DNA of 64,000 bases from Sinonovacula constricta (taxonomy: Eukaryota > Mollusca > Bivalvia > Cardiida > Solecurtidae). Within the stretch, counting starts at the first letter, position 1; every line of letters starts with the position of its first letter. Shown piece by piece: positions 12,957 to 25,405 of this stretch. Made by a program: the position numbers and the translations under genes. The notes below the pieces were generated by a model, which saw nothing but the letters and a program-made list of their open reading frames with translations, was not told the DNA's origin and ran no database searches. The stretch is from the NCBI GenBank assembly GCA_007844125.1, contig CM017556.1, positions 22,620,011 through 22,684,010 of the forward strand, given 5' to 3'.

Positions 12957-14164
12957 TGAAGAGACACACACAGAGAGGATGGTATTATTTGCACTTAGGA
13001 AAGGACTGAGAAATGTACCTGTCTGTTCACAAATGAGGCATAGTTAAGTTGAATGATGGCTTTAGCTCCCTTCTTCGTAAAAAGAATGGACCTGCCATGG
13101 CAAATGTTAAGTTTTATTATATAACTAAGAGTTCATCGTGACTAGCATGGCACAGATCTAAAGATCGAATACAAAGATCTGTATTACATGTAGTGGTTTT
13201 CCGATTCAGTATATCTTCCTGTCTGAAATCTGGCTTCACTTTTCTGTGTCGTTCCCGTCAAATTTAACCAATTTTACAAAACATAACGTGCAAAATGCGT
13301 TTTCTTTGGTGGAAAAATATAAACGTATCCTGAAATATAAACGAAGTGAATTTTACAAAAAAAAATACTTGTTTAAGATGCTCATTAATAGGGTAGTGAG
13401 TATAGCAGGTGGTACCTAGCTCACCATAAAATGGGCTTTGATGTGGTTCATGTACGGAATTGCGGTTTCAACTAAACCTCTTGAATTGTGACAATCCTGA
13501 CCCCAATTCGATAGAAAACATACTTTGTCAAAATTGACTCGAACCAAATACAAGCATAAATCAAACAACCCGTTTTGGTTCATTATACTAATTTCTATTT
13601 TATCCAAATAAGTCGTAAAACAGCTGTGTAAAGAACACTCGGTGCAGAAAAAGACTCACATAGCTAGCATGAAGTTGTTTTATTGACTGTTAACCGTTTT
13701 TGTACAAAACAACCCTCTTTAAAAGATACTTAACACGAAACATTAAATATATATCAGGTTATTTAGCTTAATTACAAAAAAATAATAATCCATATAAATA
13801 ATAACTAACTGAATTTCCGCATTATTAGTGTCAACACTGTAAGAATGTGTGTTTGGCGACAGACTTATCTTTTATTTAATGAGTGTATTGCTCATTGCAT
13901 ATTGGTAAACAACAGATGCGCAACTTATCTATAATAACTGATTACATGCTGTTAGTATGCTGAGGACAAATCGTATTCAGCATTGGGATATCTTTGTATT
14001 TTGTTGTGCGAAGGGGTGGGGGAGGGAATCAGCTCAAAATAAAATAAAACAAACATTTAAAACTTTATTGCAGAGCCGTGCTTTGTCAAATGCTCTAGAT
14101 ATTTTCTATTAATAGAAAAATATACGTACAAAATAAAGTGTGAATAAATATATATTATAAATAT
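12957..14164. other. AT-rich DNA without assigned features
   Basis: Only a small inverted repeat ACAGATCT...AGATCTGT near 13,152-13,182 was noticed. No coding signal. Confidence 0.45.
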
Positions 14165-14850
14165 CTTACAACGTCTTATAAACGTTATAAACGTCGATAT
14201 TTTGTCGATAATTAATAAGTTTTTGTGCAAATTAGCATCAGGAATATGTTTTTATAGTGGCAGTTTAAAGAGCAGGCGCAATATTGTACAATAAATTTAT
14301 GTTGCCATCAGCGACGAAGAAGTTTAACATCAAAGCCCGGCAGGCTTATAAGTAAGGTGGAATTGCCCAGAGTCTAGTGGGGTTTTTTTTCTTTCAAGAT
14401 TTAGACGTTCAACGGGACCGGTTCTTTGAAGATCCGCTAAAATCTTCATTTACACAACCGTTATTTGTTTCTTGTAGGTTTGCAATTGAAAGCTATTTCA
14501 TCTGGAAGCCAAATATGTTTACACAAAATCTTTATATTGTATACATTCACTCTGTAACCAAGGACTGCAACAAAACGTGATACCGCAATTAACTTTAAAT
14601 GTTAAAATTTGTAAACAATTTTTCTTTTGAAGTTTTGAGATTGACATTATTGTTTATTTTGTAAGATTTCTCCTAGTATACGATTACTACACTATATAAA
14701 ATATTGAAACGAAACAAGATATGAATGCGATTTCATTTGTTGATCAGTCTTATAAACATACCTTGTCCTCAAAACTTCTTCTATTCCACATTCTATAAAC
14801 TATTTATCTTATAGGTTTAATTGATATTGTCTAAATGATAATGTGGGTAA
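14165..14850 (+). repeat. Family B repeat, copy 2
   Basis: Contains ACGTCTTATAAACG, AGCAGGCGCAATATTGTACA, GAATTGCCCAGAGT and TTCTTTGAAGAT in the same order as other copies. Its tail (CCACATTCTATAAAC) parallels 3,865-3,880. Confidence 0.75.
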
Positions 14851-14936
14851 AATAAGGGAGGAAAACTGGACGTATAAAGCTTTAGATGGACAGTGTTGTT
14901 GTCGGTCAATATTGCCGACTGACCATTCCAAGGCGA

Positions 14937-15218
14937 GGGATAGGTTGGGATTAGCCGATATTTTTGCCGATACTGTGCAGCGACATTTCTATCATTATAG
15001 CACAGGGGCACTTATGGGGGGCCCAGCGACTGAACCCGGCCAGTCCATTGTTCTGACACCGACGAGTCAGGTGTAATGCTGTCCCCTTAGCCCCGAGCGT
15101 TAGGAGGGAAGCCACTACTTCCAACTTTAAAGTCTTTGGTTTGACCCGGCCGGGGTTTGAACCCACGACCTTCCGATCCACAAGCCAACGCTCTTCCACC
15201 TGAGCTATTGCGGCCGGT
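14937..15218 (-). mobile_element. tRNA-derived SINE with 12-bp target duplication
   Basis: Read on the minus strand, it starts with a tRNA-like head: A-box TAGCTCAGGTGG, a GTG at the anticodon position, and B-box GGTTCAAACCC. About 210 bp of body with GTGGCTTCCCTCCTAACGCT follows. Flanking direct repeats ATTCCAAGGCGA at 14,925-14,936 and 15,219-15,230 are identical and mark a complete insertion. The anticodon stem has mismatches, so it is not a functional tRNA gene. The head closely resembles SINE heads that I recall as common in molluscs. An open minus-strand frame here is incidental. Confidence 0.88.
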
Positions 15219-15230
15219 ATTCCAAGGCGA

Positions 15231-16829
15231 TAACTGTCGTGTTTACTCTATTTGTTAAATGACCCATTACAGATTTTCAAATTTTGGTATATTTTGCAAT
15301 GCTCATAGGACTTTGTCATATATTCCTATTAACTGTTTATAATGTAGTCAATTTAGTTTAGTTATACGAGCTCAAAAACGTTACAATTATGATTACTTAG
15401 ATAAGTGATATTCACAGATGTACATATTAAATGAAGAAGAAAACATGTGAGTATTCGATGAAATAAAATGTTTTTAAACTATAAAAAGTAATGATTGGAT
15501 ACAAGGTTAATATCTATGTGCTAATTTAAAAAAAAATCTATTAGTGTTTTACCATTGTAAGTAGTAGAACAAATGTGTGCTCTTCTTTAACACGAGCATA
15601 AAGAAGTTGCAAACTGTGTAAAATAACTATGTCAAAAGCTTATTCGTCAGCTTACAGCATTGCGTGCATTGTGTTGAAATTATTTCGAATATGGACACTC
15701 CACGACATAATAACCACATGCGTTGCTTATATGTCATTATAATATTTCAAAATGAACAGATTCACAAGTTAAGTCAGATAAAAGCGTCAAATTATGATAT
15801 TTAAAATTGTAATGCACCTGGAGCCTTAATCAAAACATAACCAATAACTTTTATTTACTTATATTATTGCCTTGTTATATTTTCTAATAAACAGCTGAAG
15901 GTTAATGTCATCAATTATACTTACATGTAGGCACTTAGAATTTTCAAAACATCAAATGTCACTACAGTTCTGCAAATCTGTATTTTCATTTTACAATGGC
16001 AATTTCGGTTTACCGGTAAGAAAAAAAATGGTAAAATCAGCATTGCATCTTAAAAGCAAGTTGTTTTTTTTTTATAATTGTTTAAAGTAATTGATAATCA
16101 AGTATGACGCGATATGACTTGTGACATTGACTGTTATTGGCTAAATGCCTAATAGGAATCAATATTGTACAATCAGGTACATTTAGGATGTTTCAAGTTG
16201 TGGTTACTATGTATTACAATAATTAATCATATGAGATTTAAATTTCAAATTTAACATAATATTAACTTTATTTTCTGTATTAACAATGTGAATTTTTTAA
16301 ACTTAATTCGCAAAGGGAGCTGAGAGTGGCTTCTTTGAATTCCCTGAGACTCATGATTTTGTTTGTGTTGATACATTTATATAATAAATACTTTTTGTAT
16401 GGCATATCTGAAATATGTTGACCTAGGACGGTCTCAATAAACGTAAACGATTACCAATATTATTTATTTTGCTTAATTTCGTATAAGAAATTATAATTGA
16501 ATAAAACACAAACCATGAACTATCATTGTCAAATTTAGAAATTAAGACGGAAGCGTATAATTAAATATGATAGTTTTGCTATAAAATTATAATTTATTAT
16601 TTTGTGGTTTCATTTCATGATACCTAAGGCAAGTCCTATTTAATCATATACCATTATTTGGTACCGCACATCTTCTTTTACGTAGACACTATTCGTATTT
16701 ATGATACGTTTTGTAAAGGAATGCTTTCATCACCAATTAAAACTGTACTGAATAACTGTTTGTTGACCGTTTTGTTATACACTTAGAGGCATCAGCAGTT
16801 CAAGTGTGTGTGCATTTGTGCAGTCAGTT
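15231..16829. other. AT-rich DNA without assigned features
   Basis: No protein motif. The 61-codon frame at 15,905-16,090 has no recognisable feature. Several A and T homopolymers occur. Confidence 0.45.
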
Positions 16830-17130
16830 TCGAAATATTTAAACGAATGACGGTTCTATTGGGGGGAAAAATGCAATTCTTCCATAGGCATGTTGTTTGC
16901 AGACAGAAGAAAGGGTTTTATTACGTATCATTTTTTAATATTTGATTCTTTCATATAACTTAATAAGATGATTTTTAACAAGTATAGAGAAATAAAAACA
17001 TATTCATATTTTGCAAAACTGTAAAAGTCATTGACTTACACTTCCAATGTGGGATAATCAATCGTATATATTGCTACACCTTTTCGGCAATTTGTCGATT
17101 TGCCAAATAGTTGTAGCTGCGTATATCTTA
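16830..17130 (+). repeat. Family G repeat, copy 3, 3' part
   Basis: Matches G copy 4 over GATTCTTTCATATAACTTAA, ACAAGTATAGAGAAATAAAA and the CTTTTCGGCAATTTGTC block, in the same order. Confidence 0.65.
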
Positions 17131-17220
17131 ACTTCTGCAAATTTATTGATTCGTAATTAGTCATAGCAGGTAATGAGACTTTGCGGAATTACTCAGTACA
17201 TCACATGTACACACATTGTA

Positions 17221-17410
17221 ATATATATATAGTTATAGTTATAGTTATAGTTATAGTTATAGTTATATAGTTATAGTTATATAGTTGTAGTTATATGTAG
17301 CTATAGGTATAGCTAAAGCTATATAGTATATATAGTTATAGTTGTATACATTTGTTTATAGTAATATATAGTTACATACAGTTATATAGTTATAGCTATA
17401 TAATATGTAC
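17221..17410. repeat. TATAGT hexamer-derived tract
   Basis: Begins as clean tandem AGTTAT hexamers at 17,230-17,265 and decays into ATAGTTATAG variants. Low complexity, no gene. Confidence 0.9.
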
Positions 17411-18359
17411 TTGCTATACATTAATGTAACTACCGACAGTTTGTTCAATGTGTGTGCTGTTTTTAATTGCGCGCTATTTTAACAGTACGACCTTCAGTGA
17501 TATAAGCATTACAGTGTATTGAGGTAGTGGGTACCTACACCCCTACTGACAGTGTTGTGTATAAAGCCATTGAGTGAACTAAATATTTTACTCTGTTTTT
17601 TGTCGATATTAATGAAATATCAGTTTAACAACTCTTCAAATGACGTGTCTATGAATATTTGTTCTTAGGTATCGTTAAGACAATATGACAACCAAAGTCT
17701 GAAAACGCTAATGTTTACCATATAGTTGTCATTGTTTATATAACAGTTTATATAACAGACACTCACGTAAAATTATCGTATAAAATTGGTTATGTATACA
17801 ACAGATAAAGAATAAGGTGATATGTTTTATGTATAAAATGATCTTATGATAAAATTGAATGAGCCCTTCAGCAGGACGGGCATTTTGAAACTACGTTTGA
17901 GATAAACGAAGTAATAATTTCATTATTAAAACCTATTAAGTATATACACAATAACTTCTTTATTTTCAATAAAACAGCTTGTGGCGTTCACAGAAAACTG
18001 CAATACGTTTTGCATATCATACCTAAATTTACTATTATGCTATTGTCTTTAAAAGCGGAAAGGAGACATATTGGGGCATATTGACTTATGTTGATCTACA
18101 GTCTCTTTTTTCTGATTTTCTTAATGAATTAAAGGCCGATAAAAATATCAACACAATATTGACAATAACGTATTTACAGCAAAATACATTAAATTACGTC
18201 GTTGCAATAAGAAAATAAGACAAAATCCATGCGTACTGCAATATATGTTAAAAATTGAAAAGACACATGACAATGATATTCACATGGCAGTCAGTTGTAA
18301 AAGTTGTGATAAGACATTAAACAAAATAGAGCAAACCGAAAAGTTACCCCCTTATCTTT
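17411..18359. other. Unassigned DNA with a short repeat block
   Basis: The block 18,235-18,340 (GCAATATATGTTAAAAATTG through ACAAAATAGAGCAAACC) parallels 40,875-41,010 and 41,470-41,495. This links the D-containing region here with the family E array there. The rest is unassigned. Confidence 0.45.
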
Positions 18360-18590
18360 CTTACATATAAAACAGCTCTACATGTATGTTGGCGATGCCT
18401 GTACTTCGGGTCATCAAAGAGAAAATGAACGCCGTGACATCTTGATTCCTTTCTTGTGTTAATAAGAACGCCTTTGCGATAACTACTTCGCTGATTAGGT
18501 GAGCATAAACCTGTTTAAAGCCGACAATAAACCTTGGTTTGTGTATGTTTTACTGGTTGGAATTCCACGTAATGGTTGTGTTACTTATTA
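18360..18590 (+). repeat. Family D repeat, copy 2
   Basis: Shares TGTTGGCGATGCCT, ACTTCGCTGATTAGGT and GGTTTGTGTATGT with copy 1. It lies 1.2-1.6 kb downstream of a G copy, as copy 1 does. Confidence 0.7.
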
Positions 18591-18722
18591 TCAACACACT
18601 GTGTGCACTTTCAGGAAGAAGTTATGGAACGGAAGTAAAATCAGGTAACATATATGTTAAGGCTAAACGATACTGGCTATATAGTGTGTGTGTGTGTATG
18701 TTTTATCTGTAATTGATGTAAA

Positions 18723-18819
18723 GGATATTGACCGAGGTGAAGGTCGTTCTTTCAAACGCTCGAGGTGTCAAGAAGCACGCGCATAGATGCACAGAACGAC
18801 CGAAACAAGGTCAATATCC
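18723..18819. repeat. Nested inverted repeat, 97-nt potential hairpin
   Basis: The outer arms GGATATTGACC (18,723-18,733) and GGTCAATATCC (18,809-18,819) pair perfectly over 11 bp. The inner arms GGTCGTTCT (18,742-18,750) and AGAACGACC (18,793-18,801) pair perfectly over 9 bp. The two stems are separated by asymmetric 8- and 7-nt internal loops and capped by a 42-nt loop. It could be a very small fold-back element or a structured transcript. Confidence 0.85.
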
Positions 18820-19879
18820 GACATGTAAGAGAAAGGTTAGTGGAATGACAGTTATTGTTTTATAGACATCTTTGAAGATAAAAAACCATACCGTTGTAGA
18901 TGGACAAAATCCTTACAGGTATAGATCTTTTAACATGGTCATTTTAGCACACATTAGGGAATTTGAAGAAGGGAAGTAGTTTAAGCGACTACATTACAGC
19001 CTTGCGGAGTAACTTGATACTTATAAGCACACAATCAGCACTGTATATGTTTCATCACTATAGGACCAACATGGTTATATCACTATAGGACCAACCAGTG
19101 TACTGTGGATGACAGACGTGTCGACATGACGTATATCGGCGCATGTACAGTTCGAAGATATATTAGTTTGTGCTGTAAAAAGCTGGAATTGTTTAAAAAC
19201 GAAATACTTTTGATTCACATTTCCTTCCAAAATACAAGCTTTGAAAGGCAGCATGTTAACATACAATTCAGTGATAAGTTTCATTTTTTTTCCTTTATGT
19301 ATCAAGGTTTAGTATTTTTTCTGAACACAAAAAGAATAAACATAGAAAATAACAAAAATGAAAAACTGTGGCCAAGATGCTTTAAGCTTGAGTGGTGAAT
19401 TACTTTCTGTCACATATTTAGGTTAGATAAGATTTGGTTTGGCTATTTTCATTTCCGTCAAAGAAACTAAAAAAATGTATAAACGTTTGATTGCACGAAA
19501 TTGTGTGTGACTTTGGAGTTTGATAATTTGTGCATTTTTATCAACATATAACAATCTCGGAACGACTTGCTTTAACATAGGAACGCAAGTCCGCAGGTCC
19601 ATCTGTGCACGTGGACAAGTCTATTTTTTTCTTGAATAACTTTGTCTATGTGCACGGAAAGTGCTGCCCTGGAAATTTCCTTTTGTCAAAGCGACTCATG
19701 ATAAATAGACATCTATAAAATAAAGAAATAGGTGTGCAAGTGAAGAAATCAAGACAGAGACCAGAAGTCAGCTACATGACATTCCTCTTAAAGTATTTCG
19801 CTTCAGAAGTATTGAACGCACGAGTCGATCGATTGGTGGTAAGCGAAACTAATCTGTTGGTAAAAACTTTCTTAAATAA

Positions 19880-20580
19880 ACCGGGACTGATATGAAATAC
19901 TTCGCAATATTTCGGTTATCACAGTGGATTAATGGCATCAAATCTAGGCCGAAACATAACAATGTTGTAAATATTAGTCCCTGGTTCAGATCAGCTTATA
20001 AAGGTAGAACCATATTTGATCGAGTCGGTGTCACAAGGATGTATCTGGTTATGGTTTAATGTAATGTATTCACAGCAAGCTATTAAAGAATACATAACAT
20101 TGTTTCGAATGGGCAATGTCTTGTATGACTGATTGTCGGCGAGGCGATAAATAATTGAAAAGATCGAACATGCAAACTACTACACTGTCCTGGAAAACGT
20201 CCGCCTCACTTTTGAAAGTTGTATCAAGGAAGTGTGTATTGTATTTTTCTAAAGAAACATTACAAGTTATACACTTTTTTAATTATAACGTATTTTTCGA
20301 TTTTCTTTTTCAAACGGTGCGTAGCCATATTGCTATGACCTTGTGTAGGGATGTAATCGCTAATCGAGAAAGTACAAATCCCCGGAGAGTGTCTGTCAGA
20401 ACCCAAGCACACCCAACCTCTCTTTCACTTCTTCTTAATGCAGATAACATGTGTGGAGTGTGGACTGCAGATCGTTTTATCATTAACATCGGTGGAATTC
20501 ATTTTAATTTTTTGATGCGCGGCGTGTTATGTTGTATGTTGCTTGTTTTGTCGAATATGCACTGATATACTGGCTATGCG
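19880..20580 (+). repeat. Family F repeat, copy 2
   Basis: Starts with AATACTTCGCAATATTTCGG as in copy 3, and ends with TTAATGCAGATAACATGTGT and GCGCGGCGTGTTATGTTG as in copies 1 and 3. The 136-codon frame at 20,155-20,565 lies wholly inside it and shows no protein similarity I recognise. Confidence 0.65.
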
Positions 20581-22299
20581 GTGGACAGGCTTCATAATAA
20601 TTTTTTTTCTTTTCCGCAGAAATGAGCTTGACATTATGCATAATAAGAGGATAATTTAATTTCTGTACTAAATGTGTAGGCTTTAACAGTTGTCATTACT
20701 AAAACAGCTGTTCAAGGGAGATAATAATTCTCGAGATGTTAACAAAATGGGCATACCAAAGTATACGAGTGCGACAAAATATGATAAACATTGTTTCTAA
20801 AGAGAAAAAAGTACATGCAGTTATCTTCCAAATATTATTTAACAGTATCGTATGTGTGTTATCAAAAACAATTTAAAAGCCTTATAATAACAGTAGACAA
20901 CAGTTCTACCACTGTATACACTATTCTCTAATGCTGCTTTTATTATTTTAGCACATTAGCTCATTTAGCTCATCGCACTTATTACAGTCACTGTAACAAC
21001 TTCATTAAAGAGAACCTCTGACGAATGCTTGAAAAGAACCACCGGTGCAAAGTTGATTAGTCTAAATACCGATGGGTTGAGTTCTCACTACAACGTATCA
21101 CATAAACGGGATATGAAGTGAAAAAAAGTGCATATTTGACTGACAAAAGACTAAAAGATCGTTGAAATGCCATTCAAACAGTCAGATAGAAACAAACAGA
21201 ACAGATACAATTTATAAAATTGCTAGATGATCATTAACAAGCAACCAAAGCCACAAGGTTTATCTTCGGGGTTTCCGAGTTTCAAGCACCACCCAATCAT
21301 ATTTGTCAAAAGCCATCTTAAAAAATACATAGATGGCTTTCTTATGCTCCAATTTTCTGCAGGTCTCAGGTACTGTAGAGTTATTGGGAGAGTCTGATTG
21401 GCAAGACCATTACAAAGTTATTGTTCTGAGAGTTCTCGCACCCTTCCCTTACAACATCATCTGATGAGAATAACACATTGTGCAATGTTACATCCATGCT
21501 ATGAGAGATTCTAGCTTTGTAATGGACGATTGAATAAGTTTGATATTCTGTTTCCGACCTGAAATTGGAGCAAACGTTTATCATCATTTTTCATTGCATG
21601 GAAAGCGTCATAGTAACAGATAGATAGTTTATGGACAAACATTTACAAGCATTTTCAATTTTGTGACTTTGAAAAAAAAAATTGAAGTGGTTGTTCTCAT
21701 CTGCAAGCGAATTTCCTTTATGTATACACATATAGAGAGTTACATCTAGATATATATATATTGCATTATAAACCATCCTGTGATGATCACACTTTTATAT
21801 CACGGTAAGGACTGACAGATTAAACTGTTGCTAGAGATAGCAGTTTTTGTTGACAACAAGACAGGGGGCCTTCAGCACGCGTCCTGTTAGACAAATGAAG
21901 CAAAAGTGAAGCAACTTATTATCCATTCTGTATGTTTAAAACAAAGGACATAAAATGAGTAACGTAAAAAAGAAGTGTTGACCGACATGTGAATGAAAAC
22001 GCCATATTATTCTTATATTCATATATTCTTATCCATTTCTGTCCTATGATATGGAAATGTGTTATACTTTTATACACAAATGGATACTTAAGCATGTTTG
22101 CTTACTTCTCACTAGTCAAAACATGTGTACAACAAAACCTCTAATTTATTACAAAGTCCTTTTTGTATAACAATATTCTGTTATATATTATGACAAAAAA
22201 AACAACGAATGAGTTCGAAATAAAAATTAACTTGTTGTCCTTCAAAATTGCTTAATAACCGAAACAAACCCACACATCACCAATATTTACTCAAATGTT
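20581..22299. other. AT-rich DNA without assigned features
   Basis: Short minus-strand frames around 21.4-21.8 kb have no motif. No repeat match was noticed. Confidence 0.45.
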
Positions 22300-22545
22300 T
22301 GTTTTGTTTGTTTATTGTGTTTATCGTCCCACCAACAGCATTTCAGTTATCTAGAGACGGTGTCCACTTGAAGCAGATATGTTGCTGCCTTCACTGTGTA
22401 AAGCATGCCGTGAACACCTGGCATGATACCATGATAGTCACATTATCTGGACACCGGTTCAGCGTTAGCAGGGGAGCTATACCACTATCATTTTTAACGA
22501 CTTTGGTATGTCGCGGCATGGGTTCGAATCCCGTACCTGGAGCCG
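22300..22545 (+). mobile_element. SINE-like element with tRNA-like segment
   Basis: Contains a strong B-box and T-arm at 22,518-22,534: stem ATGGG and CCCGT with the seven-base loop TTCGAAT. A weak A-box-like segment, AGCGTTAGCAGGGGA, lies near 22,461. A stretch GTTTATCGTCCCACC at the 5' side recurs inverted near 27,190-27,205. The acceptor stem does not pair, so this is not a tRNA gene. No target duplication was found, so the ends are uncertain. Confidence 0.45.
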
Positions 22546-22789
22546 ACATGTCATGTAAAAATCGAAATTGTTGTGTATTTGTCATTAAACTTAATATCTT
22601 AAATAGTAAGAGTGGCTTGCATGATATTATATGGATGGACAACCAATATGTGGATGTCTCTATTATTTTATGTGTATCTAAACAAATAAAAGCATAGGAA
22701 TCCTAAAATTGACGTTTTTTAAACTTCGCCAAATTATCGAGTTAGGGAATAATATTTCGAACAAGTTTATATCGAAGATCTGCTTTCAT

Positions 22790-23370
22790 ACGGAAAAAAA
22801 AGGAACAAGCGCTATAAAAAGAAAAAAATGTATATTTCCATGGACTACACAGACGTTTCGTATATCAATAAAATTGAGAAAATGTCCCAGAATTCAAAAC
22901 ATTTTCCAAGGCAAGAATGTTCAACGGGACATGGTCTTTGAAGATATACTAAAACTTGATGTACACGTCCTTTGTTTGTGTTTGTGATAGGTTTTGATTG
23001 ATGATTGTTTCCATTTAAAGCCTTTATTTTACACAGAATTGATTATATAAACCAATGTTCCATATACATAGATTGTCTTGGTGCGTTTAGAATTAATTAA
23101 ATTTGAAATTGCTAGATATATTTACAAACACGGTATGTGCGTTTCTTGCTGTCTTTTGAAGTTTTGGTGCTGCCACTTTGTTTATATAATTAGAATATTC
23201 TTTTGTAAACCACTACAATATATGTAAAACAATATCATTACATACCCTTTTATTTAATTGATCATTGTTACATTAATATCATTTATTATTAAGCCTCATT
23301 ATCTACCCATTTAATAAAATATATATGTAGAAGATCTTTAGAAGGCGCCTAAATTATCATTTTAAAATGG
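22790..23370 (+). repeat. Family B repeat, copy 3
   Basis: Has CCCAGAATTCA, TTTCCAAGGCAAGAATGTTC, GGTCTTTGAAGATAT and a TGTAGAAGATCT tail like copy 1. The 5' part is missing or strongly diverged. Confidence 0.75.
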
Positions 23371-23895
23371 TATATGGAATTTTGTAAATATCTATATGAT
23401 CTTTTTCTGTAAAATCTGAACTTAAAACTGTTGTTATAGCTCGAACCAAACACATCCGTTTTAAAAGTGTTTGTTGTGATTATTCATACATCTGAAGTCG
23501 AAAATATGAAAAAAAAACATGTGAAAATCTTACAGCAGAATATATACTTAGTAGCTGAAGTTTTGTCATAGTTTTCCAGTTAATCGAGAAGAGAACGTAG
23601 TGTGCTGCTTTAAGTCATATCTAATCATTAATCAACACATTTACATTTATATCAACTCAAAATGTCAAATGATGAGGCGATAAATTATAACTTACAACAA
23701 CGTTACTGTCACTCTTACCATTATATATTAATCCATAATATACTTTCTAACAAATCGCTGAAAGTCTTTATTATTTTTTTGTAAAAAAAGTCAGTGTTGC
23801 GTAAATAAAAATTAAACATCATTTTTCAGATGTTTCATTTAAACATTTAATGACAGGTTTGGTAAACCAAGTACGTATTAGTGAAATCACAATTG

Positions 23896-24303
23896 TATAG
23901 CTTGCGTATAATAACCCCGACTTGACCTTTAATATTAGCATCTATTAACGATCTAGCTCACACCTATATACGATCAATACCACGCCTTCCTTCCACCTCG
24001 GCAATTTACGCATGCAAATGAAAATCAATCGTGCTTTGTACGTTAAAAAAATCTCTTTTGAGGCTCGAACCCGTGACTTTTCGATCGCGGGTATTGCACG
24101 GTAACCCCTCGGCCACGCCGGTACTGTTAAGCCTCATACTTGTATTGAATATATAAACATTTATTTATGATTGTTCAACAAACATACCCGATCTTAGACG
24201 ACTGTCAGCGATTGCATTATCGATAACTAATTTTGCGTTCGTATTCGATAGATAATATATTCTTGCATAAAGGTCAAGTCGGGGTTATTATACGCAAGCT
24301 ATA
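23896..24303. mobile_element. TIR element with exact 36-bp inverted ends and internal tRNA-like module
   Basis: The left end at 23,896-23,931 begins TATAGCTTGCGTATAATAAC. The right end at 24,268-24,303 is its exact reverse complement over 36 bp, without a mismatch. The ends are TATAGC and GCTATA, so a TA or TATA target duplication is possible but cannot be separated from the inverted repeat itself. The interior of about 336 bp has no transposase. On its minus strand it carries a tRNA-like module with A- and B-boxes (see 24,055-24,130). Identical ends point to a recent insertion. It could be a MITE that captured a SINE or tRNA pseudogene, or a family that always carries a pol III promoter. Confidence 0.88.
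24055..24130 (-). pseudogene. tRNA-like module (class II type) inside the TIR element
   Basis: On the minus strand, A-box TGGCCGAGGGG (24,105-24,115) and B-box GGGTTCGAGCC (24,062-24,072) are spaced as in tRNA genes. The GGCCGAGGGGTTA arm resembles Leu/Ser-type tRNAs. The T-stem pairs only partly, so a working tRNA is unlikely. It could still recruit RNA polymerase III. GAGGCT and AGCCTC flank the module and can pair. Confidence 0.6.
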
Positions 24304-24894
24304 TCACTGTTTAATAACCAAGGCTTTTTCTAACTTAACTAACAAGTAGGCGTTACATGTCAGGATTTAAGTCATTGACAGGATTTGTAATGAACAGAAA
24401 ACATTTTATTAAGACTTGTACAAAACATACATCGTCTAATTTCCAACGTCATCACAAAGAAGATATTAAGTCACGTGGTATAAACATGCATATATCATCA
24501 GCATGTTTCTGGAGGGTAAAATAAAATAATAAATTGATAACATGGTTTGTTTAATACAGTATATTCATTAAGCACATTTAAATAATTATTTATAATCGTT
24601 ACACGCTTTTCCATAAATTGTGCAATATTCAGAAGTATTTTCTTATTTGGTAAAGCCACCAAGTCGTTAAAGTTGTGAACAGAAGGTCTTCGGTAAATAA
24701 CAGATTCTCTATGTTTTTGTCTTAGGTTTTTACACAAAGGATATAAAATTATAAAATGGTATATTAATTCATTGTCTTTAATGAACTTACTTCGTACAAA
24801 CCGTTTCAGTAATGAAACTGTTTTGCACTCGCTTTCTTAAATAAACAATACGATAGAATGATAGCAATTTGTAAATAACTCAAACCTTCCTAGG

Positions 24895-25405
24895 AAACAT
24901 TTTTGATAAAAGACCCGCGCTTGTTGCTTTGGTGGTCTTAAAGATAATTGACAAGTAGCCACATTTTACAAACTCTTTTTGAATTTTAGAGATAATTCAC
25001 TTCAAAAGGGTTATCGAAATATCTCTATAATCGCATTTCTGGGCAAATTAGCAGCACGGCGTTCCGTTGCAGGGAATACGGCTCTGTTTTGTGTCAGATA
25101 TTACGAACGTGTAATGTTTTCGCCATATGTGTAACAAGAGCAAAATTGTAATAGTGGGTTGAAGCTAAAAGTTGTTTCAAAGTCTGCAGTTATCATACAT
25201 ACGCCTGTTTATACAGATGTAAGTAGAGTTTTCATACATATCTGCTTCCTTAGTATGTTGTTCTTTCATATAACTTTATTACGTGCTTTCAGCAAGTATG
25301 GGGAAATAAAAACATGTCTATGATTTGGCAACCTGCTAAAGCCATTCTTCTAAACAACAAAATATGACGTTATCAGTCGTTACGATTGCTAGAGTTTTTC
25401 GGCAT
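24895..25405 (+). repeat. Family G repeat, copy 4
   Basis: Strong match to copy 2 over GGGTTATCGAAATATCTCTA, GGCAAATTAGCAGCACGG, AATACGGCTCTGTTTT and TACGAACGTGTAATG. Its 3' part matches copy 3. Confidence 0.85.

Noticed and set aside
12715..12969. Ser-Leu-rich 84-codon frame
   Set aside because: It is the minus-strand translation of the GA tract.
15145..15218. Functional tRNA-His gene
   Set aside because: The anticodon stem has mismatches, and the sequence is the head of a SINE bounded by target duplications.
20155..20565. 136-codon open frame as a gene
   Set aside because: It lies entirely inside family F, has no domain, and the frame is not kept in copies at 9.1 and 27.3 kb.
22461..22545. 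Functional tRNA gene
   Set aside because: The T-arm is perfect, but no acceptor stem pairs and the anticodon arm is not normal.
22248..22697. 149-codon open frame as a gene
   Set aside because: It crosses the SINE-like element including its B-box and shows no protein similarity.
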